In this document: positions 41,216 through 51,500 of the stretch, in pieces
Layout: each line of letters opens with the position of its first letter
Numbering within the stretch: the stretch's first letter is position 1
Origin: Tannockella sp964372125
GTDB lineage: Bacteria; Bacillota_I; Bacilli_A; Erysipelotrichales; Coprobacillaceae
DNA length: 64,000 nucleotides
NCBI GenBank assembly: GCA_964372125.1
Contig: CAYJPL010000009.1
Coordinates: 1-64,000 of the forward strand
Direction of reading: 5' to 3'
Program-made: the position numbers and the translations under genes
Notes under the pieces: generated by a model
Told to the model about the DNA's origin: nothing
The model's database searches: none
Seen by the model: the letters and a program-made list of their open reading frames with translations, nothing else

Positions 41216-42886
41216 ATGTTAACAGATGTAGAAATTGCACAAGCAGCAAAGATGAAACCAATTAGTGAAGTTGCTTCTAAAATTGGATTAGAGCAAGATG
41301 ATTTAGAATTATATGGAAAGTATAAGGCGAAAATTTCATTAGATGCATTATCAAAAGCAAATGAAAATCAAGATGGAAAATTAATTCTTGTAACAGCAAT
41401 CAATCCAACACCAGCTGGTGAAGGGAAAACAACAACACTTGTAGGATTACATCAAGCATTATGTAAAATGAATAAAAACTCAATTGCAGCAATGCGTGAG
41501 CCATCACTAGGACCGTGTTTTGGTATTAAAGGTGGAGCAGCCGGTGGAGGGTATGCACAGGTTGTACCTATGGAAGATATTAACTTACACTTTACAGGAG
41601 ATATTCATGCAATATCAACTGCAAACAACTTAATTGCAGCAATGTTAGATAACTCAATTCAACAAGGAAATCCATTAAACATTGATGTTCGTAACATTAC
41701 ATGGAAACGTGTTGTTGACTTAAACGACCGTGCCCTTAGAAATATCACAATCGGACTTGGAGGACGCTTAAATGGTGTACCTCGTCAAGATGGATTTGAT
41801 ATTACAGTAGCAAGTGAAGTTATGGCAATTTTATGTCTAGCAACAGATATGGAAGATTTGAAAATCCGTGCTGGAAAAATGATCGTTGCTTATACTAATG
41901 ATGGACAACCAGTAACGGTTGATGATATACAAGCGACTGGGGCTGTTAGCTTATTATTAAAAGATGCTATTAAGCCAAACATTGTACAAACACTAGACCA
42001 TGCTCCAGTACTTGTACATGGTGGACCATTTGCAAATATTGCCCATGGATGTAACTCTGTTATGGCAACAAAACTAGCTTTAAAATTAGGTGACTATGCA
42101 ATTACTGAAGCTGGATTTGGTGCGGATTTAGGAGCAGAAAAATTCTTAGACATTAAATGTCGTCAAGCCGGATTAAATCCTGATGTAGTAGTAATCGTTG
42201 CAACAGTTCGTGCATTAAAAATGCATGGTGGGGTAGCTAAAGCAGACTTAAACACAGAAAATTTAGAAGCACTAGAAAAAGGTGTGGAAAATCTAGAAAA
42301 ACATATTGAAAATATATCTAAATATAATATTCCTTCAGTGGTAGCAATTAATGCTTTTCCAACTGACAGTCAAGCAGAGTTAGATTTGTTATTCAAAATT
42401 TGTAATGAAAAAGGTGTTGAAGTAGCAATTTCATCAGTATGGGCAAATGGAGCTGAGGGTGGAATTGACCTAGCAAATAAAGTATTAAATACAATTGAAA
42501 ATAAAGAAGCAAATTTCAAACCACTATATGAATTAGATCAATCAATTGATTGTAAAATTGAAACAATCGCAAAAGAAATATATGGAGCAAGTGGTGTTGT
42601 CTTTACTAAAAAAGCAATGACAAAAATCAAAAAGTTTACACAACAAGGATTAGGAGATTTACCTATCTGTGTTGCTAAGACTCAATATTCCTTGTCAGAC
42701 CAACCAACATTACTTGGTAGACCAACAGACTTCAAAGTAACAATAAGTGACATTATCCCCTCAGCAGGAGCAGGATTCTTAGTGGCACTTTCAGGAGATA
42801 TTATGCGTATGCCTGGACTTCCAAAGGTACCAGCAGCAAATAATATGTCAATAGATGAATCAGGAAAAATTACAGGATTATTTTAA
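41216..42886 (+). CDS. fhs: Formate--tetrahydrofolate ligase
   Basis: 556 residues, full length. 'TAINPTPAGEGKTTTLVGL' is the P-loop, with 'REPSLGPCFGIKGGAAGGGYAQ' (region near 97-118), 'LHFTGDIHAI' and C-terminal 'PRMPGLPKVPAA'-like 'MRMPGLPKVPAANN'. It makes 10-formyl-THF from formate, THF and ATP, the one-carbon donor for PurN and PurH. AAAGGATG precedes the ATG. First gene behind the riboswitch; purE follows after 23 nt. Confidence 0.98.
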   Translation: MLTDVEIAQAAKMKPISEVASKIGLEQDDLELYGKYKAKISLDALSKANENQDGKLILVTAINPTPAGEGKTTTLVGLHQALCKMNKNSIAAMREPSLGPCFGIKGGAAGGGYAQVVPMEDINLHFTGDIHAISTANNLIAAMLDNSIQQGNPLNIDVRNITWKRVVDLNDRALRNITIGLGGRLNGVPRQDGFDITVASEVMAILCLATDMEDLKIRAGKMIVAYTNDGQPVTVDDIQATGAVSLLLKDAIKPNIVQTLDHAPVLVHGGPFANIAHGCNSVMATKLALKLGDYAITEAGFGADLGAEKFLDIKCRQAGLNPDVVVIVATVRALKMHGGVAKADLNTENLEALEKGVENLEKHIENISKYNIPSVVAINAFPTDSQAELDLLFKICNEKGVEVAISSVWANGAEGGIDLANKVLNTIENKEANFKPLYELDQSIDCKIETIAKEIYGASGVVFTKKAMTKIKKFTQQGLGDLPICVAKTQYSLSDQPTLLGRPTDFKVTISDIIPSAGAGFLVALSGDIMRMPGLPKVPAANNMSIDESGKITGLF

Positions 42887-42909
42887 GAAAAAGAAAGGCG
42901 GATTAAAAC

Positions 42910-43398
42910 ATGAGAGTAGCAGTAGTAATGGGATCAAAAAGTGATTTACCAAAATTAGAAGGAACAATTGATTTATTAAAAGAATTTGGAGTACAAGTTG
43001 ATGTACGAGCGCTTTCTGCACATAGAGCACATGTTGCATTAGGTAAATTCATCGGAGAATCAAAAGAAAATGGTACAGAAGTAATTATTGCAGCAGCAGG
43101 AAAAGCTGCACATTTACCTGGTGTAATTGCATCTATGACTTCGTCACCAGTAATTGGACTACCAATTAAAGGTTCAGCATTAGACGGTATGGATGCATTA
43201 TTATCTATCGTACAAATGCCAGCAGGTATTCCAGTTGCAACAGTTGCTATTGATGGTGGACAAAACGCAGCAATCTTAGCAATTCAAATGATGGCTATCA
43301 AACATCAAGATTTAAAAGCAAAATTAGATGCATATAGAGTAAAAATGACAGAAGATGTATTAGCTGCAAACGAAGAAGTTGTAGCAAAATATAAATAA
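42910..43398 (+). CDS. purE: N5-CAIR mutase / AIR carboxylase PurE
   Basis: 162 residues. 'MGSKSDLPK' (residues 7-15) and 'AAGKAAHLPGVIA' match PurE, but the usual SAHRTP is SAHRAH (36-41), which fits neither the class I SAHRTP nor the class II SAHKTA pattern exactly. Class I PurE needs PurK, and no purK is present in this operon. It may use CO2 directly like class II, or purK may lie elsewhere. Ribosome site AAAGGCGG. purC starts 15 nt downstream. Confidence 0.94.
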   Translation: MRVAVVMGSKSDLPKLEGTIDLLKEFGVQVDVRALSAHRAHVALGKFIGESKENGTEVIIAAAGKAAHLPGVIASMTSSPVIGLPIKGSALDGMDALLSIVQMPAGIPVATVAIDGGQNAAILAIQMMAIKHQDLKAKLDAYRVKMTEDVLAANEEVVAKYK

Positions 43399-43413
43399 CA
43401 AGGAGAAAGAAAG

Positions 43414-44115
43414 ATGGCAGAACTATTATACGAAGGAAAAGCAAAACAAGTATATTTAACAGACAAAGAAGATGAGTATTTAATTCATTATAAAGATGAT
43501 GCAACTGCAGGAAATGGTGTTAAACATGATGAATTTGCAGGTAAAGGTGTTTTAAATAATACAATTTCATGTATTATCTTTGAAATGTTAGAAAAAGCTG
43601 GAATCAAAACACACATGATTGAAAAAATTAATGATCGTGATATCTTAGTTAAAAAAGTTAAGATTTTTGAATTAGAAGTTATTATTCGTAATATTACAAC
43701 TGGATCTTTTTGTAAACGTGTAGGAATTAAAGAAGGGATTGTATTAAGTGAACCTATCTTTGAAATGAGTTATAAAAATGATGATTATGGTGACCCATTA
43801 ATCAATGATGATCATGCTATTGCAATGGAACTTGCAACACGTGATGAAATCGCATATATTCGTACACAAACTTTAAAAATTAATGAATTATTAAAAGAAT
43901 TTTTCTTAAAATTCAACTTAAAATTAGTAGACTTTAAAATCGAATTTGGTAAAACAGATGATGGAATTATTTTATTAGCAGATGAAATTTCACCAGATTC
44001 ATGCCGTTTATGGGATGTTGATACAAACCAAAAATATGATAAAGATGTATTTAGACAAGATATCGGGGATTTAATTGAAACATACCAAGCAGTACTAGCA
44101 AGAATGCAAAAATAA
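43414..44115 (+). CDS. purC: SAICAR synthetase
   Basis: 233 residues. 'LLYEGKAKQVYLTD' at the N-terminus, 'VVRNI-TGS'-type segment seen here as 'IIRNITTGSFCKRVG', and 'LADEISPDSCRLWD' are PurC signatures. It joins CAIR and aspartate using ATP. AAGGAGA precedes the ATG. Its neighbour in most pur operons, purF, is not found between it and purM. Confidence 0.97.
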   Translation: MAELLYEGKAKQVYLTDKEDEYLIHYKDDATAGNGVKHDEFAGKGVLNNTISCIIFEMLEKAGIKTHMIEKINDRDILVKKVKIFELEVIIRNITTGSFCKRVGIKEGIVLSEPIFEMSYKNDDYGDPLINDDHAIAMELATRDEIAYIRTQTLKINELLKEFFLKFNLKLVDFKIEFGKTDDGIILLADEISPDSCRLWDVDTNQKYDKDVFRQDIGDLIETYQAVLARMQK

Positions 44116-44132
44116 AAGTTGGAGGAATAATT

Positions 44133-45164
44133 ATGAGTGATAAGTATAGAGAAGCAGGTGTTGATTTAGAAGCGGGTTATGAATCAGTTCGCTTAATTAA
44201 ATCACATGTAGCAAGAACAAAAATTAAAGGTGCAGTTGATTCAATTGGTGCCTTTGGAGGAATGTTTGATTTAAGCCTTCTACAAATGAAAGATCCTGTT
44301 TTAGTATCTGGAACAGATGGTGTTGGTACAAAACTAATGTTAGCATTTGATGTTGATAAACATGACACAATCGGTGTAGATGCTGTAGCAATGTGTGTTA
44401 ATGATGTATTAGTACAAGGGGCAATGCCAATCTTTTTCTTAGATTATTTAGCACTTGGTAAAAACATTCCAGAAAAAACAGAACAATTAGTAAAAGGGAT
44501 TGCTGATGGTTGTGTTCTTAGTGAATGTGCCCTTATTGGTGGTGAAACTGCTGAAATGCCAGATATGTATAGTCAAGATCATTATGATATTGCTGGATTT
44601 TGTGTAGGAGTTGTAGAAAAAAGTAAATTATTAGATGGGCAATCTATTGCACCAGGACAAGTACTAGTTGGAATTCCTTCAAGTGGATGTCACTCAAATG
44701 GATATTCTTTAATTCGTAAAATTTTACTAAAAGATGCAAAATTAGATACTAAAGAATTTTATCCAGAATTCAATAAAACATTAGGTGAAGAATTATTAAC
44801 ACCAACAAAAATATATGTAAAAGCAATTAAGCACTTGCTTACTAACAATGTAGACATTAAGGGAATGTCACATATAACTGGTGGTGGTTTCTATGAAAAC
44901 GTACCAAGAATGTTAAAAGAAGGGCAAGGAGTAGAAATTGATGTTACCGCTTTTCCAAGACCAGCAATTTTTGATTTAATTCAAAAAACAGGAAATGTTG
45001 CTCAAAAAGAAATGTATAACGTATTTAATATGGGGATTGGTTTCATGATGGCAGTAGATGCCATTGATGTTGAAAAAGTACAAAACTTATTAAAAGAAGT
45101 TAATGAAGAATCTTATGTAATTGGTAGTGTTACTGATAGTGGTGAGGTTGTATTAAAATGGTAA
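44133..45164 (+). CDS. purM: AIR synthetase (FGAM cyclo-ligase)
   Basis: 343 residues. 'GFGGMFDL'-type start is 'GAFGGMFDLSLL', followed by 'LVSGTDGVGTKLMLAF', 'ALIGGETAEMPDMY' and 'GIPSSGCHSNGYSLIR', the PurM/ATP-binding signatures. It closes FGAM to AIR. GGAGGAA precedes the ATG. It overlaps purN by 7 nt. Confidence 0.98.
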   Translation: MSDKYREAGVDLEAGYESVRLIKSHVARTKIKGAVDSIGAFGGMFDLSLLQMKDPVLVSGTDGVGTKLMLAFDVDKHDTIGVDAVAMCVNDVLVQGAMPIFFLDYLALGKNIPEKTEQLVKGIADGCVLSECALIGGETAEMPDMYSQDHYDIAGFCVGVVEKSKLLDGQSIAPGQVLVGIPSSGCHSNGYSLIRKILLKDAKLDTKEFYPEFNKTLGEELLTPTKIYVKAIKHLLTNNVDIKGMSHITGGGFYENVPRMLKEGQGVEIDVTAFPRPAIFDLIQKTGNVAQKEMYNVFNMGIGFMMAVDAIDVEKVQNLLKEVNEESYVIGSVTDSGEVVLKW

Positions 45165-45748
45165 AAAAGATTGCCGTATTAGTTTCTGGTGGAGGATCTA
45201 ACTTACAAGCAATCATCGATAGTCAAGATACTATTAATGGGAAAGTTGAATTAGTTGTTTCAAACCGTAAAAATGCATATGGCTTAGAACGTGCAAAGCT
45301 TGCAGGAATACAAACTGCAGTTATTAGTAAAGATGACACATCATTAATTGCACTGTTACAAGAAAATAATATTGATTTAGTAGTACTTGCAGGATACCTT
45401 GCAATACTAAGTGATGAATTTATACAAGCATTTAATAATCGTATAATAAATATTCATCCATCATTACTGCCAAGCTTTTGTGGACATGGTGCATATGGAA
45501 TCCATGTTCATGAAATGGCATTAGCTCGTGGTGTAAAAGTAACTGGTGCAACAGTTCACTTTGTAAGTGAAATTGTTGATGGGGGTCCAATCATTTTACA
45601 AGAAGCATGTGATATTAGTGATTTAGAAGATGCTTCAAGTATTCAACAAAGAGTACTTAAAATTGAACATAAGTTACTACCTAAAGCTGTTCGATTATTT
45701 TGCATAGACAAACTTAAGGTTGATAAAGAAAGGGTTACATGTATATGA
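45158..45748 (+). CDS. purN: GAR transformylase, folate-dependent
   Basis: 196 residues. 'VLVSGGGSNLQAIID', 'LAGYLAILSDEFI' and the catalytic 'NIHPSLLPSFCGHGAYG' (Asn/His) are present, with the downstream 'HFVSEIVDGGPII' aspartate. It uses 10-formyl-THF, tying it to Fhs. It overlaps purM at the 5' end and its TGA overlaps the purH ATG (ATGA). Confidence 0.97.
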   Translation: MVKKIAVLVSGGGSNLQAIIDSQDTINGKVELVVSNRKNAYGLERAKLAGIQTAVISKDDTSLIALLQENNIDLVVLAGYLAILSDEFIQAFNNRIINIHPSLLPSFCGHGAYGIHVHEMALARGVKVTGATVHFVSEIVDGGPIILQEACDISDLEDASSIQQRVLKIEHKLLPKAVRLFCIDKLKVDKERVTCI

Positions 45749-47268
45749 AAAGAGCATTAATAAGTGTTACAGATAAAACAGGGATTGTTGATTTTTCAAA
45801 ACAATTAGTAGAATTAGGATTTGAAATTATTTCGACAGGAGGAACAATGAAGCAATTACAAGACAATAATGTTCCTTGTATTTCGATTGATGAAGTTACT
45901 AAATTTCCTGAAATGTTAGATGGACGTGTAAAAACACTACATCCACTTGTACATGGGGGATTATTATATAGAAGAGATTTACAATCACATGTTGATACAG
46001 TAAAAGAACATGGAATTCAAGCAATTGATTTAGTGTGTGTAAACCTTTATGAATTTGAAAAGGCATTACAAGCAAAAAAACCATTACCAGATATGATTGA
46101 AAATATTGATATTGGTGGTCCATCAATGATACGTTCAGCAGCAAAGAACTTTAAAGATGTATTAATCGTTACTGATCCAAGTGATTATACAAATGTAGTA
46201 GAAGCAATTAAAGAAGATAAAACAGATTATGATTTCCGTTTAAATCTTGCTTATAAAGCATTTGCGATTACTGGAAGCTATGATGCAATGATTTCAAGAT
46301 ACTTTGCATCTGTAGTAGGAGATGACTTCCCAGATTTATTAAATATTACATTAAAGAAAACAGAATCATTACGTTATGGTGAAAACGCACAACAAGCGGC
46401 TCATAATTATGTTGATCCGTTTGTACAAGAATCATTACTTGATTATGATCAATTACATGGGAAAGAAATTTCTTTCAATAATGTAAATGATTTGTATGGA
46501 GCGGTTGCTCTAGTACGTGAATTTGATAATCAAATCGTTACTGCTGCAATTAAACATTCAACACCTTGTGGTGTTGCAATTGGTAAAACAGGATTTGAGT
46601 CATATACTAAAGCGTATGAAGCTGATCCTCAATCAATCTTTGGTGGTATTGTAGCGGTTAACTACGTTGTAGACGCGGCTACGGCAACAAAAATGAATGA
46701 AATTTTCTTAGAAATTGTTGCTGCACCAGGATTTGACGATGATGCATTAGAAATCTTAAAGAAAAAGAAAAACTTACGTATTTTAAAACTTAAAGATCTT
46801 CAGGCAAAAGAAGCAAAATATGATATTAAATATTTAGAGGGAAAAGTATTAGTACAAGACATTAACCATAAGATGATTGATGAAATGAAAGTAGTTACAA
46901 ACACTGCTCCTACAGACAGTCAATTATCTGATATGGAATTTGGTATGCGTGTCGTAAAGTTTGTAAAATCAAATGCTATTTGTATCGTAAAAGATGGTGT
47001 AACACTAGCAGTAGGTGGTGGACAAACATCAAGAATTTGGGCATTAGAAAACGCTATTATCAATAATAAAGATAAAGATTTTAGTGGCTCAGTACTTGCA
47101 AGTGATGCATTCTTTCCATTTGCTGACTGTGCAAAAGTCGCTTATGAAGCTGGTGTAAGTGCAATCGTACAACCAGGTGGTTCAATGCGTGATCAAGAAA
47201 CAATTGATTATGCAAATGAAGTAAATATGCCTATGGTATTTACTGGATATCGTCATTTCAGACACTAA
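45745..47268 (+). CDS. purH: Bifunctional AICAR transformylase/IMP cyclohydrolase
   Basis: 507 residues. The MGS-like IMP cyclohydrolase domain (1-about 195) starts 'MKRALISVTDKTGIVDF' with 'STGGT' and 'GGLLYRRD'. The transformylase domain includes 'LRYGENAQQ', 'KHSTPCGVA' and 'DAFFPFAD'. It consumes ZMP and 10-formyl-THF, so its substrate is the ligand of the operon riboswitch. ATG 45745 is favoured over 45739: it fits the family N-terminus and the ATGA overlap with purN. Confidence 0.97.
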   Translation: MKRALISVTDKTGIVDFSKQLVELGFEIISTGGTMKQLQDNNVPCISIDEVTKFPEMLDGRVKTLHPLVHGGLLYRRDLQSHVDTVKEHGIQAIDLVCVNLYEFEKALQAKKPLPDMIENIDIGGPSMIRSAAKNFKDVLIVTDPSDYTNVVEAIKEDKTDYDFRLNLAYKAFAITGSYDAMISRYFASVVGDDFPDLLNITLKKTESLRYGENAQQAAHNYVDPFVQESLLDYDQLHGKEISFNNVNDLYGAVALVREFDNQIVTAAIKHSTPCGVAIGKTGFESYTKAYEADPQSIFGGIVAVNYVVDAATATKMNEIFLEIVAAPGFDDDALEILKKKKNLRILKLKDLQAKEAKYDIKYLEGKVLVQDINHKMIDEMKVVTNTAPTDSQLSDMEFGMRVVKFVKSNAICIVKDGVTLAVGGGQTSRIWALENAIINNKDKDFSGSVLASDAFFPFADCAKVAYEAGVSAIVQPGGSMRDQETIDYANEVNMPMVFTGYRHFRH

Positions 47269-47284
47269 TAAAGGGGTAAATATA

Positions 47285-48535
47285 ATGAATATATTAATCA
47301 TTGGTAGTGGTGGTCGTGAACATGCGATTGCCTATAGCCTAAGTAATAGTAAAAAAGTATCAAAGATATATGCAATGCCAGGAAACCCTGGTATTGCTAG
47401 TATTGCAACATGTGTTGAAGGTGATATCGAGGATAATGCATTTATTGTGTCTTTTGCTAAAGAACATAATATTGATTTAACTGTGATTGGTCCAGAAGTC
47501 CCATTATGTAATGGATTAGCTGATGATTTAGAAGCTGCATCTTTAAAAGCATTTGGACCTACAAAACATGCTGCAACACTAGAAGGTTCGAAAGCGTTTT
47601 GTAAGGATTTTATGATTCGTCATAATATCCCAACTGCAAAATACGATGAAGTAGAATCATTAGAAGATGCAATCGCATGTTTAGAAAAATACACATATCC
47701 ATTAGTTATTAAAGCTGATGGACTTGCAGCAGGTAAAGGTGTTGTTATTGTAGAAAACTATGATGATGCCGTTGCTACACTTGAACAAATGTTAGTAGGT
47801 GGAATATTAGATGGTGCTGGTAAAAAAGTAGTACTTGAAGAATTCTTAACGGGATTTGAATGTTCACTTTTATGTTTTGTTGATGGTAAAACAATTGTAC
47901 CAATGGTTAGTGCAAAAGATCATAAACAAATATATGATAATAACCTAGGTCCAAATACTGGGGGAATGGGTACGGTATCACCAAATCCATTTTTACCTGA
48001 AAACATGGATGAAGTATTCCAAAAGGATATTCTAGATCCTTTTATGGAAGGTATAAAAGCTGATAATATGGATTATCGTGGGGTATTGTTTATCGGTGTA
48101 ATGATTGAAGATGGAAAAGCAAAAGTATTAGAATTTAATGTTCGTTTTGGAGATCCAGAAACACAATCAATCTTACTTCGTTTAGATAGTGATTTATATG
48201 ATATTATGAATGGTTGTGCAACGGGAACATTAGATACAGTTGATGTATCTTGGAAAAAAGAACATGTTGCTTGCTTAGTGCTTGCAAGTGGTGGATACCC
48301 TGATGCATATCAAAAAGGAATTGAGATTACAAATGTTGATGACCATCAAGATGCAATCATCTTCCATGCTGGAACAGCAAGTAAAGATGGTAAATTAGTT
48401 ACAAATGGTGGTAGAGTATTAAATATTTGTGCGTATGGAAATTCATTAGAAGAAGTACGTTCTAAAGTATATCAAGTAGCAGAGAAAATCGAGTTTGACG
48501 GAAAATACTACCGTAAAGATATCGGTTTAAACTAG
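47285..48535 (+). CDS. purD: GAR synthetase
   Basis: 416 residues, ATP-grasp enzyme. 'MNILIIGSGGREHAIAYSL' at the N-terminus, 'PLVIKADGLAAGKGVVI' for ATP binding, 'GPNTGGMGTVSP' and 'LEFNVRFGDPETQ' for metal/ATP are all typical. It joins phosphoribosylamine and glycine. Because purF is missing from the operon, its substrate must come from a PurF encoded elsewhere. AAGGGGT precedes the ATG. Confidence 0.98.
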   Translation: MNILIIGSGGREHAIAYSLSNSKKVSKIYAMPGNPGIASIATCVEGDIEDNAFIVSFAKEHNIDLTVIGPEVPLCNGLADDLEAASLKAFGPTKHAATLEGSKAFCKDFMIRHNIPTAKYDEVESLEDAIACLEKYTYPLVIKADGLAAGKGVVIVENYDDAVATLEQMLVGGILDGAGKKVVLEEFLTGFECSLLCFVDGKTIVPMVSAKDHKQIYDNNLGPNTGGMGTVSPNPFLPENMDEVFQKDILDPFMEGIKADNMDYRGVLFIGVMIEDGKAKVLEFNVRFGDPETQSILLRLDSDLYDIMNGCATGTLDTVDVSWKKEHVACLVLASGGYPDAYQKGIEITNVDDHQDAIIFHAGTASKDGKLVTNGGRVLNICAYGNSLEEVRSKVYQVAEKIEFDGKYYRKDIGLN

Positions 48536-48544
48536 GAGGAATCT

Positions 48545-51500
48545 ATGAACCAAGTAAGACGTATATATGTAGAAAAAAAATCAGCTTATGCAACAGAAGC
48601 AAATGAAATAAAAGAAACACTTTGTGAACAATTAGGAATTGTAATTCATTCTATGCGTGTTGTTAATCGTTATGATGTTCAAGGAATTAGCGAAGATGTT
48701 TTACAACAAGGAATTACAACAATTTTGTCTGAACCAATGGTAGATGATGTATATGATGAAACATTACCAATAAGCTCAAATGAAGATGTGTTTGGTATTG
48801 AGTTTTTACCAGGACAATATGATCAAAGAGCAGATTCATGTGAACAGTGTTTTCAAATTATTACTGGTAAAAATGATGCTAAAATCAAATGTGCAAGAAT
48901 CTTTGTATTAGATGTGCAAAACAATGAGGATATATTGAAAATACAAAAATATTTAATTAATCCAGTAGATCAAAGAATTGCATCATTAGATAAACCTAAA
49001 AATCTTGATGCACAAACACCAGTTGTATTACCTGTGCCAACAATTGATGGATTTAATGATTTTACTAAGGAACAATTAGTAGAATTCTTAAATGAAAATG
49101 GAATGGCTATGTCATATGAGGATTTAAAAGTAACTCAAGACTATTTCAAGGATGAAGAAAAAAGAAATCCTACACAAACAGAATTAAAAGTATTAGATAC
49201 ATATTGGTCTGACCACTGTCGTCATACAACATTTTCAACAGTTATTACAGATATTGAAATTGAAGATGGTGACTTTAAAGAAGTACTAGAAAAAGATATC
49301 GAAAAATATAAAGCAAGTCGTCATTTAGTATATGGTATTGATACTAAACGTCCTCTTACATTAATGGACCTTGCAACGATTTCCATGAAAGAATTACGTA
49401 AGACAGGATATTTAGATGACTTAGAAGTTTCTAAAGAAATCAATGCATGTTCTGTTGAAATTACAGTAAATACTACAAAAGGTAGTGAACAATGGTTATT
49501 AATGTTTAAAAATGAAACACATAATCATCCAACTGAAATTGAACCGTTTGGTGGGGCTGCGACATGTTTAGGTGGAGCAATTCGTGATCCATTATCAGGT
49601 AGAGCATATGTTTATCAATCAATGCGTATTACTGGAGCTGGTGATCCTCGTATGCCACTTAGTAAAACAATTCCTGGTAAACTTCCTCAACGTAAAATTT
49701 GTCAAGAATCAGCACATGGTTTTTCATCATATGGAAATCAAATCGGATTAACAACAGGGTTTGTAAAAGAAATATATGATGAAGGATATGTTGCAAAACG
49801 TATGGAACTAGGAGCAGTAGTTGCTGCTGCACCAAAACACCAAGTAAAAAGAGAAGAGCCATTAAACGGACATATCGTATTATTAATTGGTGGACGTACA
49901 GGACGTGATGGTGTAGGTGGAGCAACTGGTTCATCAAAATCACATGATGTTACATCAATTGAAACAGCTGGAGCAGAAGTACAAAAAGGTAATCCAGTAG
50001 AAGAAAGAAAAATCCAACGTTTATTTAGAAATGCAGAGGTATCGAATAAAGTTGTTCGTTGTAATGACTTTGGTGCTGGTGGAGTATGTGTTGCAGTTGG
50101 AGAACTTGCAGATGGATTAGAAATTAATTTAGATGCAGTACTTAAAAAGTATGATGGACTTACAGGAACTGAACTAGCAATCTCTGAGTCACAAGAACGT
50201 ATGGCAATTGTTATTGATAAAAAGGACAAAGCATATATTGTAGAACAATGTGGATTAGAAAACTTAGAAGTAGTTGAAGTTGCAACAGTAACTGACAAAA
50301 ATCGTTTAGTAATGATACATAATGGACAAACAATTGTTGATGTATCAAGAACATTCCTTGATGCAGCAGGTGCAAGCCGTTTCCAAGATATTAAAATTAC
50401 GATGCCAGATTTTACTAATAAGCCATTTACTACTAAAGCAGATACAAGTTTTGAAGATACAGTAAAAAATACTCTTAGTCGATTAGATGTTGCAAGTCAA
50501 AAAGGTTTAGTAGAAAGATTTGATTCATCAATCGGTAATGGTTCAGTATTATCACCATTTGGTGGTAAAACACTTAGAACTGAAACAGAAGGAATGGCAG
50601 CGCTTATTCCAGTACTAGGATGTGAAACGACAACTGCATCATTGATGACTTTTGGATATGATCCAAAAATATCAAAATGGTCTCCGTATCACGGGGCAAT
50701 GTATGCAATCGTAGAATCAGTTAGTAAAATCGTAGCGATGGGTGGAGATTATAAAACTATACGTTTCTCATTCCAAGAATACTTTGAAAAATTATTAGAT
50801 GAAAAAGTAAGATGGGGTAAACCACTTGCTGCTTTACTTGGAGCATATCGTGTTCAAGACGAATTAAAATTACCATCAATTGGTGGTAAAGATAGTATGT
50901 CAGGAACATTTGAAGAATTAAATGTTCCACCAACACTTGTGTCATTTGCGATTACTCATGTAGATTCTAGTGATGTAATCACTCCAGAAATTAAACAAAC
51001 TGGTCATACCTTAGTAGAAGTGATTATGGATAAAGATGATATGGATTGTTTTGATTTTGCACAAATGAAAAATCAATATGAAGCAATAATGCAATTAATG
51101 AAAGATAAAAAAGTATATAGTGCGTATACTGTTAAAGCTGGTGGAGTACTAGAGGCTATATCAAAAATGGCTTTTGGTAATAACATTGGGGTTTCTTTAA
51201 ATAATGATTGTACACTTGATAGTTATCTTGTAAAAGATTATGGAAATATTGTTATTGAAGTAAATAATATTGAAGATATTGATGGAATTGGAAAATACCG
51301 TATTGTAGGTACTACAAATGATAGTGCAACATTAATGTATAAAGATGAAAGTATTTCTTTAGAACTTGCATATGCAAGTCATACAAATACACTTGAAGAC
51401 ATCTATCCAACTTCAACTGTTGCACCAACTACAGAAATGAAAGTTGCAAACTGTATGCAAAGTAGTACGTTAACTTCAAAAGTAATCGTTGAAACACCAC

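Noticed and set aside
49738..50298. Long minus-strand open frame (186 codons) inside purL
   Set aside because: Antisense shadow of the purL coding frame; Ser/Pro/Thr-rich translation with no recognisable domain and no ribosome site.
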